A stretch of DNA of 64,000 nt. Origin: Gramella sp. KN1008 (GTDB lineage: Bacteria > Bacteroidota > Bacteroidia > Flavobacteriales > Flavobacteriaceae). This document shows, one piece after another, positions 9,307 to 18,380 of the stretch (the stretch's first letter is position 1; each line of letters starts with the position of its first letter). The position numbers and the translations under genes were made by a program. The stretch spans positions 62,001-126,000 of the forward strand of contig NZ_SJDV01000003.1 of assembly GCF_004332155.1 (NCBI RefSeq). Direction: 5' to 3'. The notes under the pieces were generated by a model that worked only from the letters and a program-made list of their open reading frames with translations, was not told the origin of the DNA and ran no database searches.

Positions 9307-11097
9307 TTAATTGATTAAGATTTCGTCTTTAGGATAGCGATAGTTAAGATGTCTTACTCTCCTCAACATCGCTATCATTATTGTTAGCATACTTACCCTT
9401 CCAATGAACATGGTAAAGATGATAACCACCTTTGATGCCTCTGAAAGATCTCCGGTAATTCCGGTGGTTAAGCCTACGGTACTGTATGCAGAGAAGGCTT
9501 CAAAAGCTATGCTTAATAAGGTTTTATCACTGTCAAAAGAAGCGATTAGGAATATGGAAGTTCCTATCACCAGTAAAGATAATGTTATGATCGCAAATGC
9601 TCTTCTTACGGTGGATTGGGATATCTCTCGTCTATGATATTCAATCCTGTTCTTTCCCTGTGCCAGGCTGAAGAAATTAAGTGTGGCCACAGCAATGGTA
9701 CTAGTTTTGATTCCACCTCCCGTTGAGGCCGGGGAAGCACCTATCCACATGAGTAGAAAAATGATCATCATGGTACTAAAATTCAGGGCACCTGTATCTA
9801 CCGTATTAAAGCCTGCGGTACGGGGAGTTGCCGCTCCAAAAAAGGAGGTTACGATTTTTCCGAACCAATTATGTTCAGCAAGGGTATTGTTATATTCGAA
9901 AAAATAAAAGACCGTTGTACCCAGGATCAGCAGAATGGTGGTGGTGATCATTACCAGACGTGTGTTCAGATTGATCACCCAGGGGGAATGTACAGATGGC
10001 TTTTTGTTAGTGAAGTTTACTATACTGTTCTTGAATAAATAGATAACATAGCGATAAAGGTTGAGTAGAATAGGAAAACCTATTCCGCCAAGAAGAAAAA
10101 GAAAAGCAATGATCAGATGCAATGGGTAATTGAAGCGAAATGCCGGATCATATAGACTGTGTTCAAGAGTTGAAAAACCCGCATTGCAGAAACCACTTAC
10201 GGCATGAAATACCGAAAAGAATAATCGGTCTGAAATCTCAGCGATCTCAGTTTTACTGAGGCTGAAGTATATTAGAATAAATCCCAGGAATTCTACAATT
10301 ACGGTGATAGAAAGTATCTTTTTCAGGACTCCCAGAACTTCTCCTATCTTTTCCGAATTTGTAACGTCTTTCAGCATGATCTGATTCTCATAGGAGGTCT
10401 GTCCTCTGAAAAAGTAACTGAAATAGCTGGCGAATGTCATGATTCCCAGTCCGCCAAGCTGCATTAGAATAAGTATGATGGTCTGGCCAAAAACCGTAAA
10501 AAAGGACCCGGTATCCACAACTATCAAACCAGTCACACAAACCGAACTTGTGGCTGTAAAAAGGGCATCAAGAAAACTTATATCCCCTACGGTAGCCTTG
10601 GGAAGCATTAGTAATGCCGTACCCATCAAAATCAACGAGAGGAAACTGGCAATGAATAACTGGGCCGGATTAAGTAAGGTGCGGTTATATTTGAGTTCGA
10701 ATGTGGCAAATTCTCTTATAAAGAAGAGCAGAACGGTGATATAGACGAACATCATCTGGTTAAAGAATTCCAGGGGAGGAAAGTTTTCCCGTAAAACGTC
10801 GATACGCATCAAAAGTAGTACGCCAAAGAGGATCACGAAGAGCCAGTCAAAGATCATCACTTTAAAGCGATGCTTGAGACTAAAGATGAAATACCTGATA
10901 AGGATAGACACCAGGCCGCCGGCCAGTCCCAGGAAGTAAAAATCCCGTAGCATTTCCTCTTCTTTATCCGGATGTTTGAAACCGAGGTCAAAAATGGAAA
11001 CCAGGATCATGATAAAGCTTAACAGGAATGTAAAGATGCTGAGGTATCTTAAGAACCTCTCGTTCTGTAACCAGCTTTTAAATCCTGAAAATTTCAC
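9307..11097 (-). CDS. trkH: Potassium uptake transmembrane subunit, TrkH/KtrB
   Basis: The 596-residue integral membrane protein has repeated M1-P-M2 units. Selectivity-filter-like segments appear as TSSVCVTGL, VSGFCNAGFS, TPRTAGFNTVD and YSTVGLTTG. An extra N-terminal hydrophobic region (residues 1-130) precedes the core, as in many Bacteroidota TrkH proteins. The start codon is GTG at 11097; the next in-frame Met lies inside the first membrane helix and is too late. It forms an operon with trkA, and its leader carries a 14-bp hairpin. Confidence 0.92.
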   Translation of the reverse strand: MKFSGFKSWLQNERFLRYLSIFTFLLSFIMILVSIFDLGFKHPDKEEEMLRDFYFLGLAGGLVSILIRYFIFSLKHRFKVMIFDWLFVILFGVLLLMRIDVLRENFPPLEFFNQMMFVYITVLLFFIREFATFELKYNRTLLNPAQLFIASFLSLILMGTALLMLPKATVGDISFLDALFTATSSVCVTGLIVVDTGSFFTVFGQTIILILMQLGGLGIMTFASYFSYFFRGQTSYENQIMLKDVTNSEKIGEVLGVLKKILSITVIVEFLGFILIYFSLSKTEIAEISDRLFFSVFHAVSGFCNAGFSTLEHSLYDPAFRFNYPLHLIIAFLFLLGGIGFPILLNLYRYVIYLFKNSIVNFTNKKPSVHSPWVINLNTRLVMITTTILLILGTTVFYFFEYNNTLAEHNWFGKIVTSFFGAATPRTAGFNTVDTGALNFSTMMIIFLLMWIGASPASTGGGIKTSTIAVATLNFFSLAQGKNRIEYHRREISQSTVRRAFAIITLSLLVIGTSIFLIASFDSDKTLLSIAFEAFSAYSTVGLTTGITGDLSEASKVVIIFTMFIGRVSMLTIMIAMLRRVRHLNYRYPKDEILIN

Positions 11098-11140
11098 CTT
11101 AGGGTAGTTTTTAGCATGAAGAAGGGTATTTCTTTTAACC

Positions 11141-11174
11141 CAGAAAGTCCGAAAACAGACTTTCGGACTTTCTG
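11141..11174. repeat. 14-bp inverted repeat in the trkH leader
   Basis: CAGAAAGTCCGAAA and its perfect complement are separated by 6 nt. The hairpin lies 44 nt upstream of the trkH start and downstream of the M14 peptidase gene. No T run follows in either direction, so it is not a typical terminator. It could control trkH expression or the stability of the upstream mRNA end. Confidence 0.7.
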
Positions 11175-11192
11175 AATCAGCTTAGTCTTTTA

Positions 11193-11200
11193 CAAAGTTA
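11193..11200 (-). promoter_or_regulatory. Possible -7 box for trkH-trkA
   Basis: On the minus strand this reads TAACTTTG (TAnnTTTG). If used, transcription would start near 11189 and the 14-bp hairpin would lie in the 5-prime leader. The only nearby TTG is 13 nt away, too close for the usual -33 spacing. Confidence 0.4.
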
Positions 11201-11249
11201 TCCAAATTTGATACAAGACTGCTAAAATTTCCCTAAACTATGCAGAGCT

Positions 11250-13766
11250 TTACATCTCTTTTCCGAAGAAAATAGCGTTCATTAGAAGCTTATTTGTTCC
11301 ATACCAAAAAGCCCTGAAGTTAGTGTTATCAGTGAAAAGCATAACATCACCTCTGCCAAGGGATTCATGTTTAAATGGCACCGTATTCGCTATCGAATCA
11401 AGGTTAGGCTTGCTGATGTATCCGCTTAAAAGTGGTTGCTCTGTATACTGGATAGGATTGTTATAGCTTTGCTCATCAGCTTCCATAAAAATGGTGGTAT
11501 TTCTGAAAAGCGCGATCTTATCATCCTTATATCCGAATGCAATTGGATGGCTTCTGTCCAGTTTAGCTTCAAAAATTGCACCTCCAATATGCTGGGCGCC
11601 TCTGAAATCACCACGTTCCTCAAAACTTACATTCTTAGCGGTAAGCTCGTTCTCTTTTGTTTTGAAATCTATGAAATCATTCTTCTTCATCCAGTTAACC
11701 GCATTACGGTAGGCGATAAGCGTACCGCCGGATTTTGCCCAGTCCTTGAGTTTTTTAGCATAGTCTTTTTCAAGACCGCCGCCCCATGAATTAGGAATAA
11801 TGATATCTGTATACTTTTGGAGATCTGCCCTGTCCAGGTCTTCCACATCCAATTTGGTGATCTTCATGTCATAGCGCTGGTCAAAGAGATGCCAGATCTC
11901 TCCCGCATCGTATGAAGTGATAGACCCGCCTACTATAAGGGCCACTTTTTGCGGCTCCAATGCCCTGAACTGGTTGCTTCCAAGATTGATGCCCATGGTC
12001 ATCCCTGTACCTATGGCTGTGATCTTTACACCGCTATCTTCTGAAATTTCCCTTAGAAATGCATGTAGTTCTTCTTCATCCAGTTTCTGGTTTTGTACGG
12101 GGATCATTATGGTTCCATAGCCGTATTTTTTGGAATTCAGGCTGAAGTCTTCCATTGCTACTTTTGCACGCAGACCTTTTTCAAGGATACTGTTCAATGC
12201 TTTAGGAGCGAAGTAGTTATTCCAGTCCAGTAGATAAGCATAATCGCTTTGTTCTGGTAGTTCCGCAGAAGGCATTTTTAATTCTTCTATTTTATCACCT
12301 GCATTTTTCATAGATGCGTTCTCGGTATAATCAAGATTGAAAGCAAGAGGGAAGGTCCAGGCCGAAATATCATAGAAGAGGCTGTCCTCAAATGTGGTTC
12401 TTCTCTCAAACATTGCTTTTATAAGCCTGTGCTGGCGTTGGTTCTTAGGAATTATATACGCCGAACCCTTTTCGAACTGTTCACCATTTTCACTGAAATT
12501 GTTCGCCAGTTCATGTACTTCGATCTTATGTCTTTTAAGAATTTCTGCGAGTTTGTATGCACTGGCCGGATCTTTTGAGTTTCCAAAAGCATACGCGCCA
12601 TTTTCAGCAGATTGTCTCGCGTTTTTAAAGAAATCCCGCTGATAGTTAAGGAGATCTGTTCTCATCTTCTGGGCAGCTTCTAAAGTAGATAGTGCCGCGG
12701 TGAACTGATTTCTTATAGTGAATGGAAAGGTTAGTATTCCATTATCGGTTTCCTGTGCATGTCCGCGGGAACTTCCCTGTTCGAACAGGATTCCCACACT
12801 ACCGTTAATATCGGGGAATGTAGATCCTTTGCCGTAGTAGAAGTCATCGTAATTTTCTTCCGTGTAATATAAAGAACCTATCTCATCAAAGGCCGCAGCG
12901 TGGTAGGTTCCTATCTCTTTAGTAAGGTCCTGGTTCTGTTGAGGTGTTAGAGGATGGGTTCTTGACGGAATCCCGGGTTGGAAAAAGAAGGTGGAATTGG
13001 ATCCCATCTCATGATGATCGGTCAGGATATTCGGGTACCATTTATGAAAAGTGGCAATTCTAGCTTGAGATTCCGGTAACTGTACCGGTAACCAGTCACG
13101 GTTCATATCAAACCAGTAGTGATTAGTCCTTCCGCCAGGCCAGACCTCATTATATTCCCTGTCCTGCGGGTCGGGATTAATATTTTCACTTTTATTGGTA
13201 TTGGCCCAGTAAGCGAATCTTTGCAGGCCATCGGGATTGAAAGCCGGATCCAGCAGGATCACCGTATTTTCCAGCGCATCTTCAATTTTATCACCCTGTC
13301 CTGCAGCCAGATAATAGGCATACAACAGGGCAGCGTTAGAACCGCTGGCTTCATTTCCATGGATGGAGAATCCCTGGTTCACTATTACAGGCATTTCTTT
13401 GGTGTTCAGAGATTCTGAATTTTCCTCCACCAGGGCTACGTGATTTTTTCTGATCTCTTCCAGATTCGCAAGATTTTCTTCAGAAGAAATAGTAAGCAGT
13501 ACAAGTTGGCGACCTTCATAAGTGAAGCCACGATTCTCTATTTGTATTCGCGGTGAGACTTCGGCCAGTTTGTTCATATACATCAACAGCCTGTCGTGGC
13601 TCACATGCCATTCACCAGGGATAAAACCAATGACTTCCTGTGGCGTGGGAATTTCCGGGTTATATGTTACGTCCTCAGGGAGGTAGTATTCAAGGCTAAG
13701 TTCTTCCTGTTGGGCCTGGGTTAAAGTAATGGTAAAAAGAAAAAAATAGATAAAGAGTCTTTTCAT
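11250..13766 (-). CDS. M14 family zinc carboxypeptidase, secreted
   Basis: The 838-residue protein has a signal peptide (FIYFFLFTITLTQAQ). The M14 zinc peptidase domain covers about residues 50-370: HGNEASG supplies the zinc-binding His and Glu, DHHEMG a later histidine, and GILFEQG a candidate catalytic Glu region. A long C-terminal half (about 400-838) contains a segment resembling a class I glutamine-amidotransferase-like fold (VALIVGGSITSYDAGEIWHL) and is typical of large Bacteroidota M14 proteins. It probably degrades peptides or peptidoglycan stems in the periplasm or outside. It appears monocistronic. Confidence 0.88.
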   Translation of the reverse strand: MKRLFIYFFLFTITLTQAQQEELSLEYYLPEDVTYNPEIPTPQEVIGFIPGEWHVSHDRLLMYMNKLAEVSPRIQIENRGFTYEGRQLVLLTISSEENLANLEEIRKNHVALVEENSESLNTKEMPVIVNQGFSIHGNEASGSNAALLYAYYLAAGQGDKIEDALENTVILLDPAFNPDGLQRFAYWANTNKSENINPDPQDREYNEVWPGGRTNHYWFDMNRDWLPVQLPESQARIATFHKWYPNILTDHHEMGSNSTFFFQPGIPSRTHPLTPQQNQDLTKEIGTYHAAAFDEIGSLYYTEENYDDFYYGKGSTFPDINGSVGILFEQGSSRGHAQETDNGILTFPFTIRNQFTAALSTLEAAQKMRTDLLNYQRDFFKNARQSAENGAYAFGNSKDPASAYKLAEILKRHKIEVHELANNFSENGEQFEKGSAYIIPKNQRQHRLIKAMFERRTTFEDSLFYDISAWTFPLAFNLDYTENASMKNAGDKIEELKMPSAELPEQSDYAYLLDWNNYFAPKALNSILEKGLRAKVAMEDFSLNSKKYGYGTIMIPVQNQKLDEEELHAFLREISEDSGVKITAIGTGMTMGINLGSNQFRALEPQKVALIVGGSITSYDAGEIWHLFDQRYDMKITKLDVEDLDRADLQKYTDIIIPNSWGGGLEKDYAKKLKDWAKSGGTLIAYRNAVNWMKKNDFIDFKTKENELTAKNVSFEERGDFRGAQHIGGAIFEAKLDRSHPIAFGYKDDKIALFRNTTIFMEADEQSYNNPIQYTEQPLLSGYISKPNLDSIANTVPFKHESLGRGDVMLFTDNTNFRAFWYGTNKLLMNAIFFGKEM

Positions 13767-13791
13767 GATTATAATTTTGGAGGGTCTAAGA

Positions 13792-13822
13792 TAAAAAAAA
13801 CCGTCCTTAAATGGGACGGTTT
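13792..13822 (-). terminator. Intrinsic terminator of the DUF3276 gene
   Basis: A 9-bp stem (AAACCGTCC on the plus strand) with a 7-nt loop is followed on the minus strand by a T run. It lies just after the stop at 13845. Confidence 0.88.
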
Positions 13823-13844
13823 ATAATATCTGGTGTAATTCTGA

Positions 13845-14231
13845 TTAAATATCGTCAAAACTTACGTCAGTAAATTTTTCAGCATTAGAGGAGGTTGAAC
13901 CTGATTTCTCGGTTTCTTCGGTTTCATACTCCTTTTTAAAGTCTTTTTGATGACGTTCGCTTATAACCTCTTCACCTTTCTCGTTAATAATGAAATCGGT
14001 CATTTCCTGAAGAATCTCTCTAAAACCTTCAAAATCTTCCTTGTAAAGATAGATCTTGTGTTTTTTATAATAGAAAGAACCATCATCATTAGTGAACTTC
14101 TTACTCTCGGTAATGGTGAGATAGTAATCATTAGCCCTGGTGGATCTCACATCAAAAAAATATGTTCTTCTACCGGCTCTTAAAACTTTAGAGAATATTT
14201 CTTCTTTCTCCATCATTCCCTTGTCGCTCAT
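13845..14231 (-). CDS. PUR-domain nucleic-acid-binding protein (DUF3276)
   Basis: The 128-residue protein has a conserved core (residues 8-90: IFSKVLRAGRRTYFFDVR, DYYLTITESKK and FEGFREIL) that matches the DUF3276/PUR-alpha-like family of Bacteroidota. In spirochaetes, related PUR proteins bind DNA and RNA and act as regulators. The C-terminal 35 residues are polar and probably disordered. It is short, cytoplasmic and monocistronic, with its own terminator. The target nucleic acids are unknown. Confidence 0.85.
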   Translation of the reverse strand: MSDKGMMEKEEIFSKVLRAGRRTYFFDVRSTRANDYYLTITESKKFTNDDGSFYYKKHKIYLYKEDFEGFREILQEMTDFIINEKGEEVISERHQKDFKKEYETEETEKSGSTSSNAEKFTDVSFDDI

Positions 14232-14304
14232 AAATAGATTCTTTAATGGTTTGTTATTGTCGAGACCAAAAATCTAAAAAATTTTAACATCTAACAAAAT
14301 ATTT

Positions 14305-16062
14305 TCACATTTCTTTTTCATTTAACTGTTTTGCATATAGTTCCTTGTAGTAGCCATCTTCGCTCATCAGCTGCTGATGCGTGCCTTCCTGAACTATCTG
14401 GCCGTCTTCAAGGATAATGATCTTATCGGCATTTTTAGCGGAAGAAATACGATGGCTTACAATAATGGTGGTCTTATTTTTTGTGATCTTGAACAGATTG
14501 TTAAGGATCTCTTCTTCAGTTTCGGTATCCACGGCCGAAAGGCAATCGTCAAAAAGCAGGATCTCCGGGTCATGAATTATGGCCCTGGCAATAGACACTC
14601 TTTGTTTTTGTCCGCCAGAAAGAGTTATTCCTCTTTCTCCCAGGACGGTATCGTAACCTTTGCTGAAGCCCACAATATTTCTGTGTACTGATGCATTTTT
14701 AGCGGCTTTGATAATCTCTTCCTCGGTGGCTTCGGTCTTACCGAATTTGATATTGTTTCTTATGCTATCGCTGAAAAGGAAGGCATCCTGTGGTACATAT
14801 CCAATGCTATTCCGAAGACTTTCCAGATTGAGTTCGTGGATATTCCTCCCGTCAATAAGAATTTCACCATTATCGATATCATAAAGCCTTCCTATGAGTT
14901 CAAGGATTGTGGATTTACCAGATCCCGTCTTGCCTATGATCGCAAGGGTCTCGCCTTTTTTAACCCGGAACGAAACATTTTTAAGGGCAGTGATATTAGT
15001 ATCGTCATAAGTGAAACTTACATTTTTGAACTCTATACTTCCCTTAATGGTATCGGGTTCCTGTTTTGGATTGGTTATTTCGGGTTTTTCGCTTAAGAAT
15101 TCGTTGATACGTTCCTGTGAGGCTTCTGCCTGCTGCACCAGGGAAGTAACCCATCCAATGGAAGCTACCGGCCAGGTGAGCATATTTACATACAGGATGA
15201 ACTCAACCATCACATCTATATTTTCTATTTGACCTGAGATGATCTGCCTTCCGCCGACATAGATGACGATTATGTTACTAATCCCAATAAGTAATACCAT
15301 TAAAGGAAAAAAGAAGGCCTGCACTTTTACCAGGTCTATGTTCTTATCCCTGCTTTTATTGGAAAGCTCGGTGAAGTTTACATTGGTCTGTGGTTCCAGG
15401 CCATATGATTTTATTACCGCGATCCCGCTAAAACTTTCCTGTGTGAATGTATTCAGTTTTGAGAGATATTGCTGAACAACCGTACTTCTCTGATGTATGG
15501 CCACACTTAGTTTGTAAATGGCAAAAGCCAGAATGGGCAGGGGAATAACCGTGTAAAGAGTCAATTCCGGGGCTGCCTGTATCATGAAGATGAGTACGAC
15601 CACGGTAGAGGTAAAGGTGGTAACACTATACATAATGGCCGGCCCCAGATATAAGCGAACCTTGGAGACATCTTCGCTTATGCGGTTCATCAGGTCACCG
15701 GTTCTGTTTTTTTTATAGAAATTCAGTGATAGTTCCTGATAATGCTGGAAAACCTCGTTCTTCAGATCGTATTCCATATGTCGCGAAACTACAATGAAGG
15801 TCTGTCTCATTAAAAATGTAAAGAAAGCGGAGATCAACGTGGTTCCCACTATGAGCAGGATATTGTAAGCCAGTTCACTTTTCACCACAGAGATATCTGT
15901 GATCCGGTTGTTAAGATAATCTTCAATCACCACAGTACTCTGACCTATAAGAGGGATATAGTAAATGGCAAATATTCTTGCTGCAATAGTGATTACAAGA
16001 CCAATAAGCAGCTTCCACTTATACTTAAAGAAATATTTATTGAGATACCGAAGGTTCTTCAT
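14305..16062 (-). CDS. ABC transporter, fused permease and ATPase (MsbA/MdlB type)
   Basis: The 585-residue protein has a six-helix type-1 exporter domain (about residues 15-310) and an ATPase domain (about 335-575). The ATPase motifs are complete: Walker A GKTGSGKST, Q-loop YVPQDAF, signature LSGGQKQR, Walker B EILLFDD and switch histidine VSHR. It acts as a homo- or heterodimeric inner-membrane exporter of lipids, peptides or drugs. No partner half-transporter is adjacent, so the cargo cannot be inferred. The aspartate after the Walker B (FDDCLSAVD rather than FDEA) is a known variant at the catalytic position and is typical of degenerate or heterodimeric sites. Confidence 0.9.
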   Translation of the reverse strand: MKNLRYLNKYFFKYKWKLLIGLVITIAARIFAIYYIPLIGQSTVVIEDYLNNRITDISVVKSELAYNILLIVGTTLISAFFTFLMRQTFIVVSRHMEYDLKNEVFQHYQELSLNFYKKNRTGDLMNRISEDVSKVRLYLGPAIMYSVTTFTSTVVVLIFMIQAAPELTLYTVIPLPILAFAIYKLSVAIHQRSTVVQQYLSKLNTFTQESFSGIAVIKSYGLEPQTNVNFTELSNKSRDKNIDLVKVQAFFFPLMVLLIGISNIIVIYVGGRQIISGQIENIDVMVEFILYVNMLTWPVASIGWVTSLVQQAEASQERINEFLSEKPEITNPKQEPDTIKGSIEFKNVSFTYDDTNITALKNVSFRVKKGETLAIIGKTGSGKSTILELIGRLYDIDNGEILIDGRNIHELNLESLRNSIGYVPQDAFLFSDSIRNNIKFGKTEATEEEIIKAAKNASVHRNIVGFSKGYDTVLGERGITLSGGQKQRVSIARAIIHDPEILLFDDCLSAVDTETEEEILNNLFKITKNKTTIIVSHRISSAKNADKIIILEDGQIVQEGTHQQLMSEDGYYKELYAKQLNEKEM

Positions 16063-16133
16063 TCAGAAATCATTCAAAGTTTGAGGATTGTGCAATTTAA
16101 CACCTATTTAAGCCCTCTAAATTAAAATATTGT

Positions 16134-16141
16134 TATTTTTG
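16134..16141 (+). promoter_or_regulatory. Possible -7 box of the dehydrogenase gene
   Basis: TATTTTTG matches TAnnTTTG, 55 nt before the ATG at 16197. A -33 TTG at proper spacing was not found. Confidence 0.4.
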
Positions 16142-16196
16142 ATGCGGATTTTTTTTGTTATATTTAAAATCCCTAAAAACTAAAAATCAACAAACT

Positions 16197-17294
16197 ATGC
16201 AAGTTGACGTTCTAAACGCAAAAGAACTTAAAAAAGCTGCTCCGGTGTTCGGGCAGGTATCGTTCGACGATCATGAACAGATCGTTTTTTGCAACGACAA
16301 AGATACAGGTTTAAAGGCAATTATTGGTATTCATAATACGGTTTTAGGGCCTGCGCTTGGTGGGACCCGTATGTGGAACTATACCAGTGAATGGGAGGCT
16401 TTGAACGATGTTCTGAGACTTTCACGAGGGATGACCTTCAAGAGTGCTGTGACAGGTTTGAACCTTGGTGGAGGAAAGGCTGTGATCATAGGAGATGCCA
16501 AGAAAGATAAGACACCGGAACTCATGAAAAGGTTTGGTGAATTTGTACATTCTCTTGCTGGAAAGTATATCACTGCTGAAGACGTTGGAATGGAAACTTC
16601 AGATATGGACACGGTACGGGAGGTTACTCCTTATGTGACGGGAATATCCGAATCTAAAGGTGGTGCCGGTAATCCTTCTCCAATAACTGCTTATGGTGTG
16701 TTTATGGGATTAAAAGCTTCTGCCAAATTCAAGTATGGTAATGATAATCTTGAAGGTAAGAAGGTGATGGTTCAGGGGATTGGTCATGTTGGTGAAACCC
16801 TTGTTGAATATCTAACCGGAGATGGGGCTGAAGTTTTCATCACCGATATCAATGAAGACCGACTACAGGAAGTAAGTAAAAAATACGGCGCTCATATCTT
16901 TACTGAAAGAGATATCTATTCTGCCGATATGGATATCTATGCTCCATGTGCGCTTGGGGCTACGGTTAATGATGATACCATCGAAAGACTTAAGGTTGAT
17001 ATCATCGCCGGTGCGGCTAACAATCAGCTTGCCGATGAAGTGGCTCATGGAGAGATACTTCAGAAAAGAGGAATCGTGTATGCTCCTGATTTCCTTATCA
17101 ATGCCGGAGGTATTATTAACGTGTACGCCGAGCTTGAGAATTATGACAAAAAGGAGATAATGAGAAAGACAGAGAATATTTATAATACTACCTTAAAAAT
17201 TCTCGAAAAGGCGGCTAAAGATGATATGACCACTCATTTTGCTGCCTTGCAAATCGCAAAACAGCGAATTGAAGAAAGAAAAAACAGAATTTGA
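16197..17294 (+). CDS. Glu/Leu/Phe/Val dehydrogenase
   Basis: The 365-residue protein is an NAD-dependent amino-acid dehydrogenase, most like leucine dehydrogenase in length. It has the glycine-rich substrate region GPALGGTRMW, the catalytic lysine segment LGGGKAVI (near residue 95), and a Rossmann motif VQGIGHVGE (near residue 200). It oxidatively deaminates branched-chain or related amino acids in the cytoplasm. The ATG at 16197 (MQVDVLNAK) is chosen over an in-frame TTG 42 nt upstream because the extension has no family counterpart. A strong hairpin follows the stop. Confidence 0.92.
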   Translation: MQVDVLNAKELKKAAPVFGQVSFDDHEQIVFCNDKDTGLKAIIGIHNTVLGPALGGTRMWNYTSEWEALNDVLRLSRGMTFKSAVTGLNLGGGKAVIIGDAKKDKTPELMKRFGEFVHSLAGKYITAEDVGMETSDMDTVREVTPYVTGISESKGGAGNPSPITAYGVFMGLKASAKFKYGNDNLEGKKVMVQGIGHVGETLVEYLTGDGAEVFITDINEDRLQEVSKKYGAHIFTERDIYSADMDIYAPCALGATVNDDTIERLKVDIIAGAANNQLADEVAHGEILQKRGIVYAPDFLINAGGIINVYAELENYDKKEIMRKTENIYNTTLKILEKAAKDDMTTHFAALQIAKQRIEERKNRI

Positions 17295-17317
17295 ATTAGT
17301 CAATTCTAATTAATTGA

Positions 17318-17325
17318 TATTTTTG
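17318..17325 (+). promoter_or_regulatory. -7 box upstream of nusB
   Basis: TATTTTTG followed by CA is a perfect -7 match, with a TTG 24 nt upstream (17291-17293). The predicted transcript start near 17329 coincides with the first base of the following hairpin. Confidence 0.5.
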
Positions 17326-17327
17326 CA

Positions 17328-17357
17328 GGGCGAAAGTAAATCACTTTCGCCCTTTTT
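17328..17357 (+). terminator. Intrinsic terminator between the dehydrogenase and nusB
   Basis: A perfect 10-bp stem (GGGCGAAAGT with its complement) around a 5-nt loop is followed by TTTTT. It terminates the dehydrogenase transcript, but it also lies directly after a -7 box and so may form the very 5-prime end of the nusB mRNA. Confidence 0.88.
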
Positions 17358-17382
17358 AATTTCTAAAAGTTCTTTTACAGTT

Positions 17383-18327
17383 ATGTTGACAAGAAGACAT
17401 ATCCGGGTTAAAGTAATGCAGTCGCTTTACGCTTTCAATCAGAGCCAGAATGATAACCTTGCTACCGAAGAGAAATTCCTGCTTAAAAGTATGCAGGAGA
17501 TGTATGACCTGTTTCTTCTTCAGCTTAGCCTTATTACAGAGATAAGAGAACATGCAGAGACCTATTTAGAAAAATCCCAGCAAAAATACCTCGCTACCAG
17601 TGAGGAGAAAGATCCTAACCGCAAGTTTGTGGATAATATGATCTTCCAGGTGCTTAATGAGAATGAAAGTATTCAGAATGCTCTGGAAATTCATAAGATC
17701 AATCAGTGGAAGCAGGACGATGAGTACGTTACCATTATCTGGAATGAGATCAGAAATAGTCTGGCTTATGAAGAGTATATGCAAACCAGGGAGAATAGTT
17801 TTAAGGAAGATAAGAACTTTATAATTACAATCTTCAAAGAAATAATTGCTCCTAATGACAAATTGTATGAATACCTGGAGGATAAGAAGCTTACCTGGGT
17901 GGATGATATGCCACTGGTGAATACTGCAATTCTGAAATTTCTTCAGAAACTAAAGGAAAATACCGGGAAGGAGAAAAAGATAACCCAGCTTTTCAAAAAT
18001 GAAGAAGATAAGGAATTTGCACTTAAACTCTTTAGAAAAACATATCTCAATGACGAGGAACTTTCCGAAGAAATGCTCGGGAAAACTCCTAACTGGGATA
18101 AAGACCGGATCGCCGAGGTAGATATGATCCTGATCAAAATGGCCATTTGTGAATTCCTGAAGTTCACCAGTATTCCGGTAAAGGTTACTATAAATGAATA
18201 TCTTGAAATCGCGAAGGAATACAGTACACCCAAGAGCAGTATTTTTATTAATGGGGTATTGGATAAACTTTCCAGAGAATATCAGTCCGAAGATAAGTTA
18301 AATAAAACGGGTCGGGGGCTCATGTAG
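17383..18327 (+). CDS. nusB: Transcription antitermination protein NusB, long Bacteroidota form
   Basis: The 314-residue protein starts MLTRRHIRVKVMQSLYAF, the conserved beginning of the family in Bacteroidota. The NusB fold proper is in the C-terminal half (about 170-305: WDKDRIAEVDMILIKMAI, PVKVTINEYLEIAKEYS and FINGVLDKL). The N-terminal half is a lineage-specific extension, making it about twice the E. coli length. It binds boxA RNA with NusE during rRNA transcription. The ATG at 17383 is preferred over an in-frame codon 69 nt upstream that lies before the terminator hairpin. It heads nusB-DUF1573-yajC. Confidence 0.92.
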   Translation: MLTRRHIRVKVMQSLYAFNQSQNDNLATEEKFLLKSMQEMYDLFLLQLSLITEIREHAETYLEKSQQKYLATSEEKDPNRKFVDNMIFQVLNENESIQNALEIHKINQWKQDDEYVTIIWNEIRNSLAYEEYMQTRENSFKEDKNFIITIFKEIIAPNDKLYEYLEDKKLTWVDDMPLVNTAILKFLQKLKENTGKEKKITQLFKNEEDKEFALKLFRKTYLNDEELSEEMLGKTPNWDKDRIAEVDMILIKMAICEFLKFTSIPVKVTINEYLEIAKEYSTPKSSIFINGVLDKLSREYQSEDKLNKTGRGLM

Positions 18328-18380
18328 TAAAGAATTTTTTATATTTTTATCGATTAGTAATTAAACAAAATAACTTCACC

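Noticed and set aside
9019..9318. 99-codon plus-strand ORF inside trkA
   Set aside because: It is a shadow of the trkA reading frame on the opposite strand with biased, low-complexity composition.
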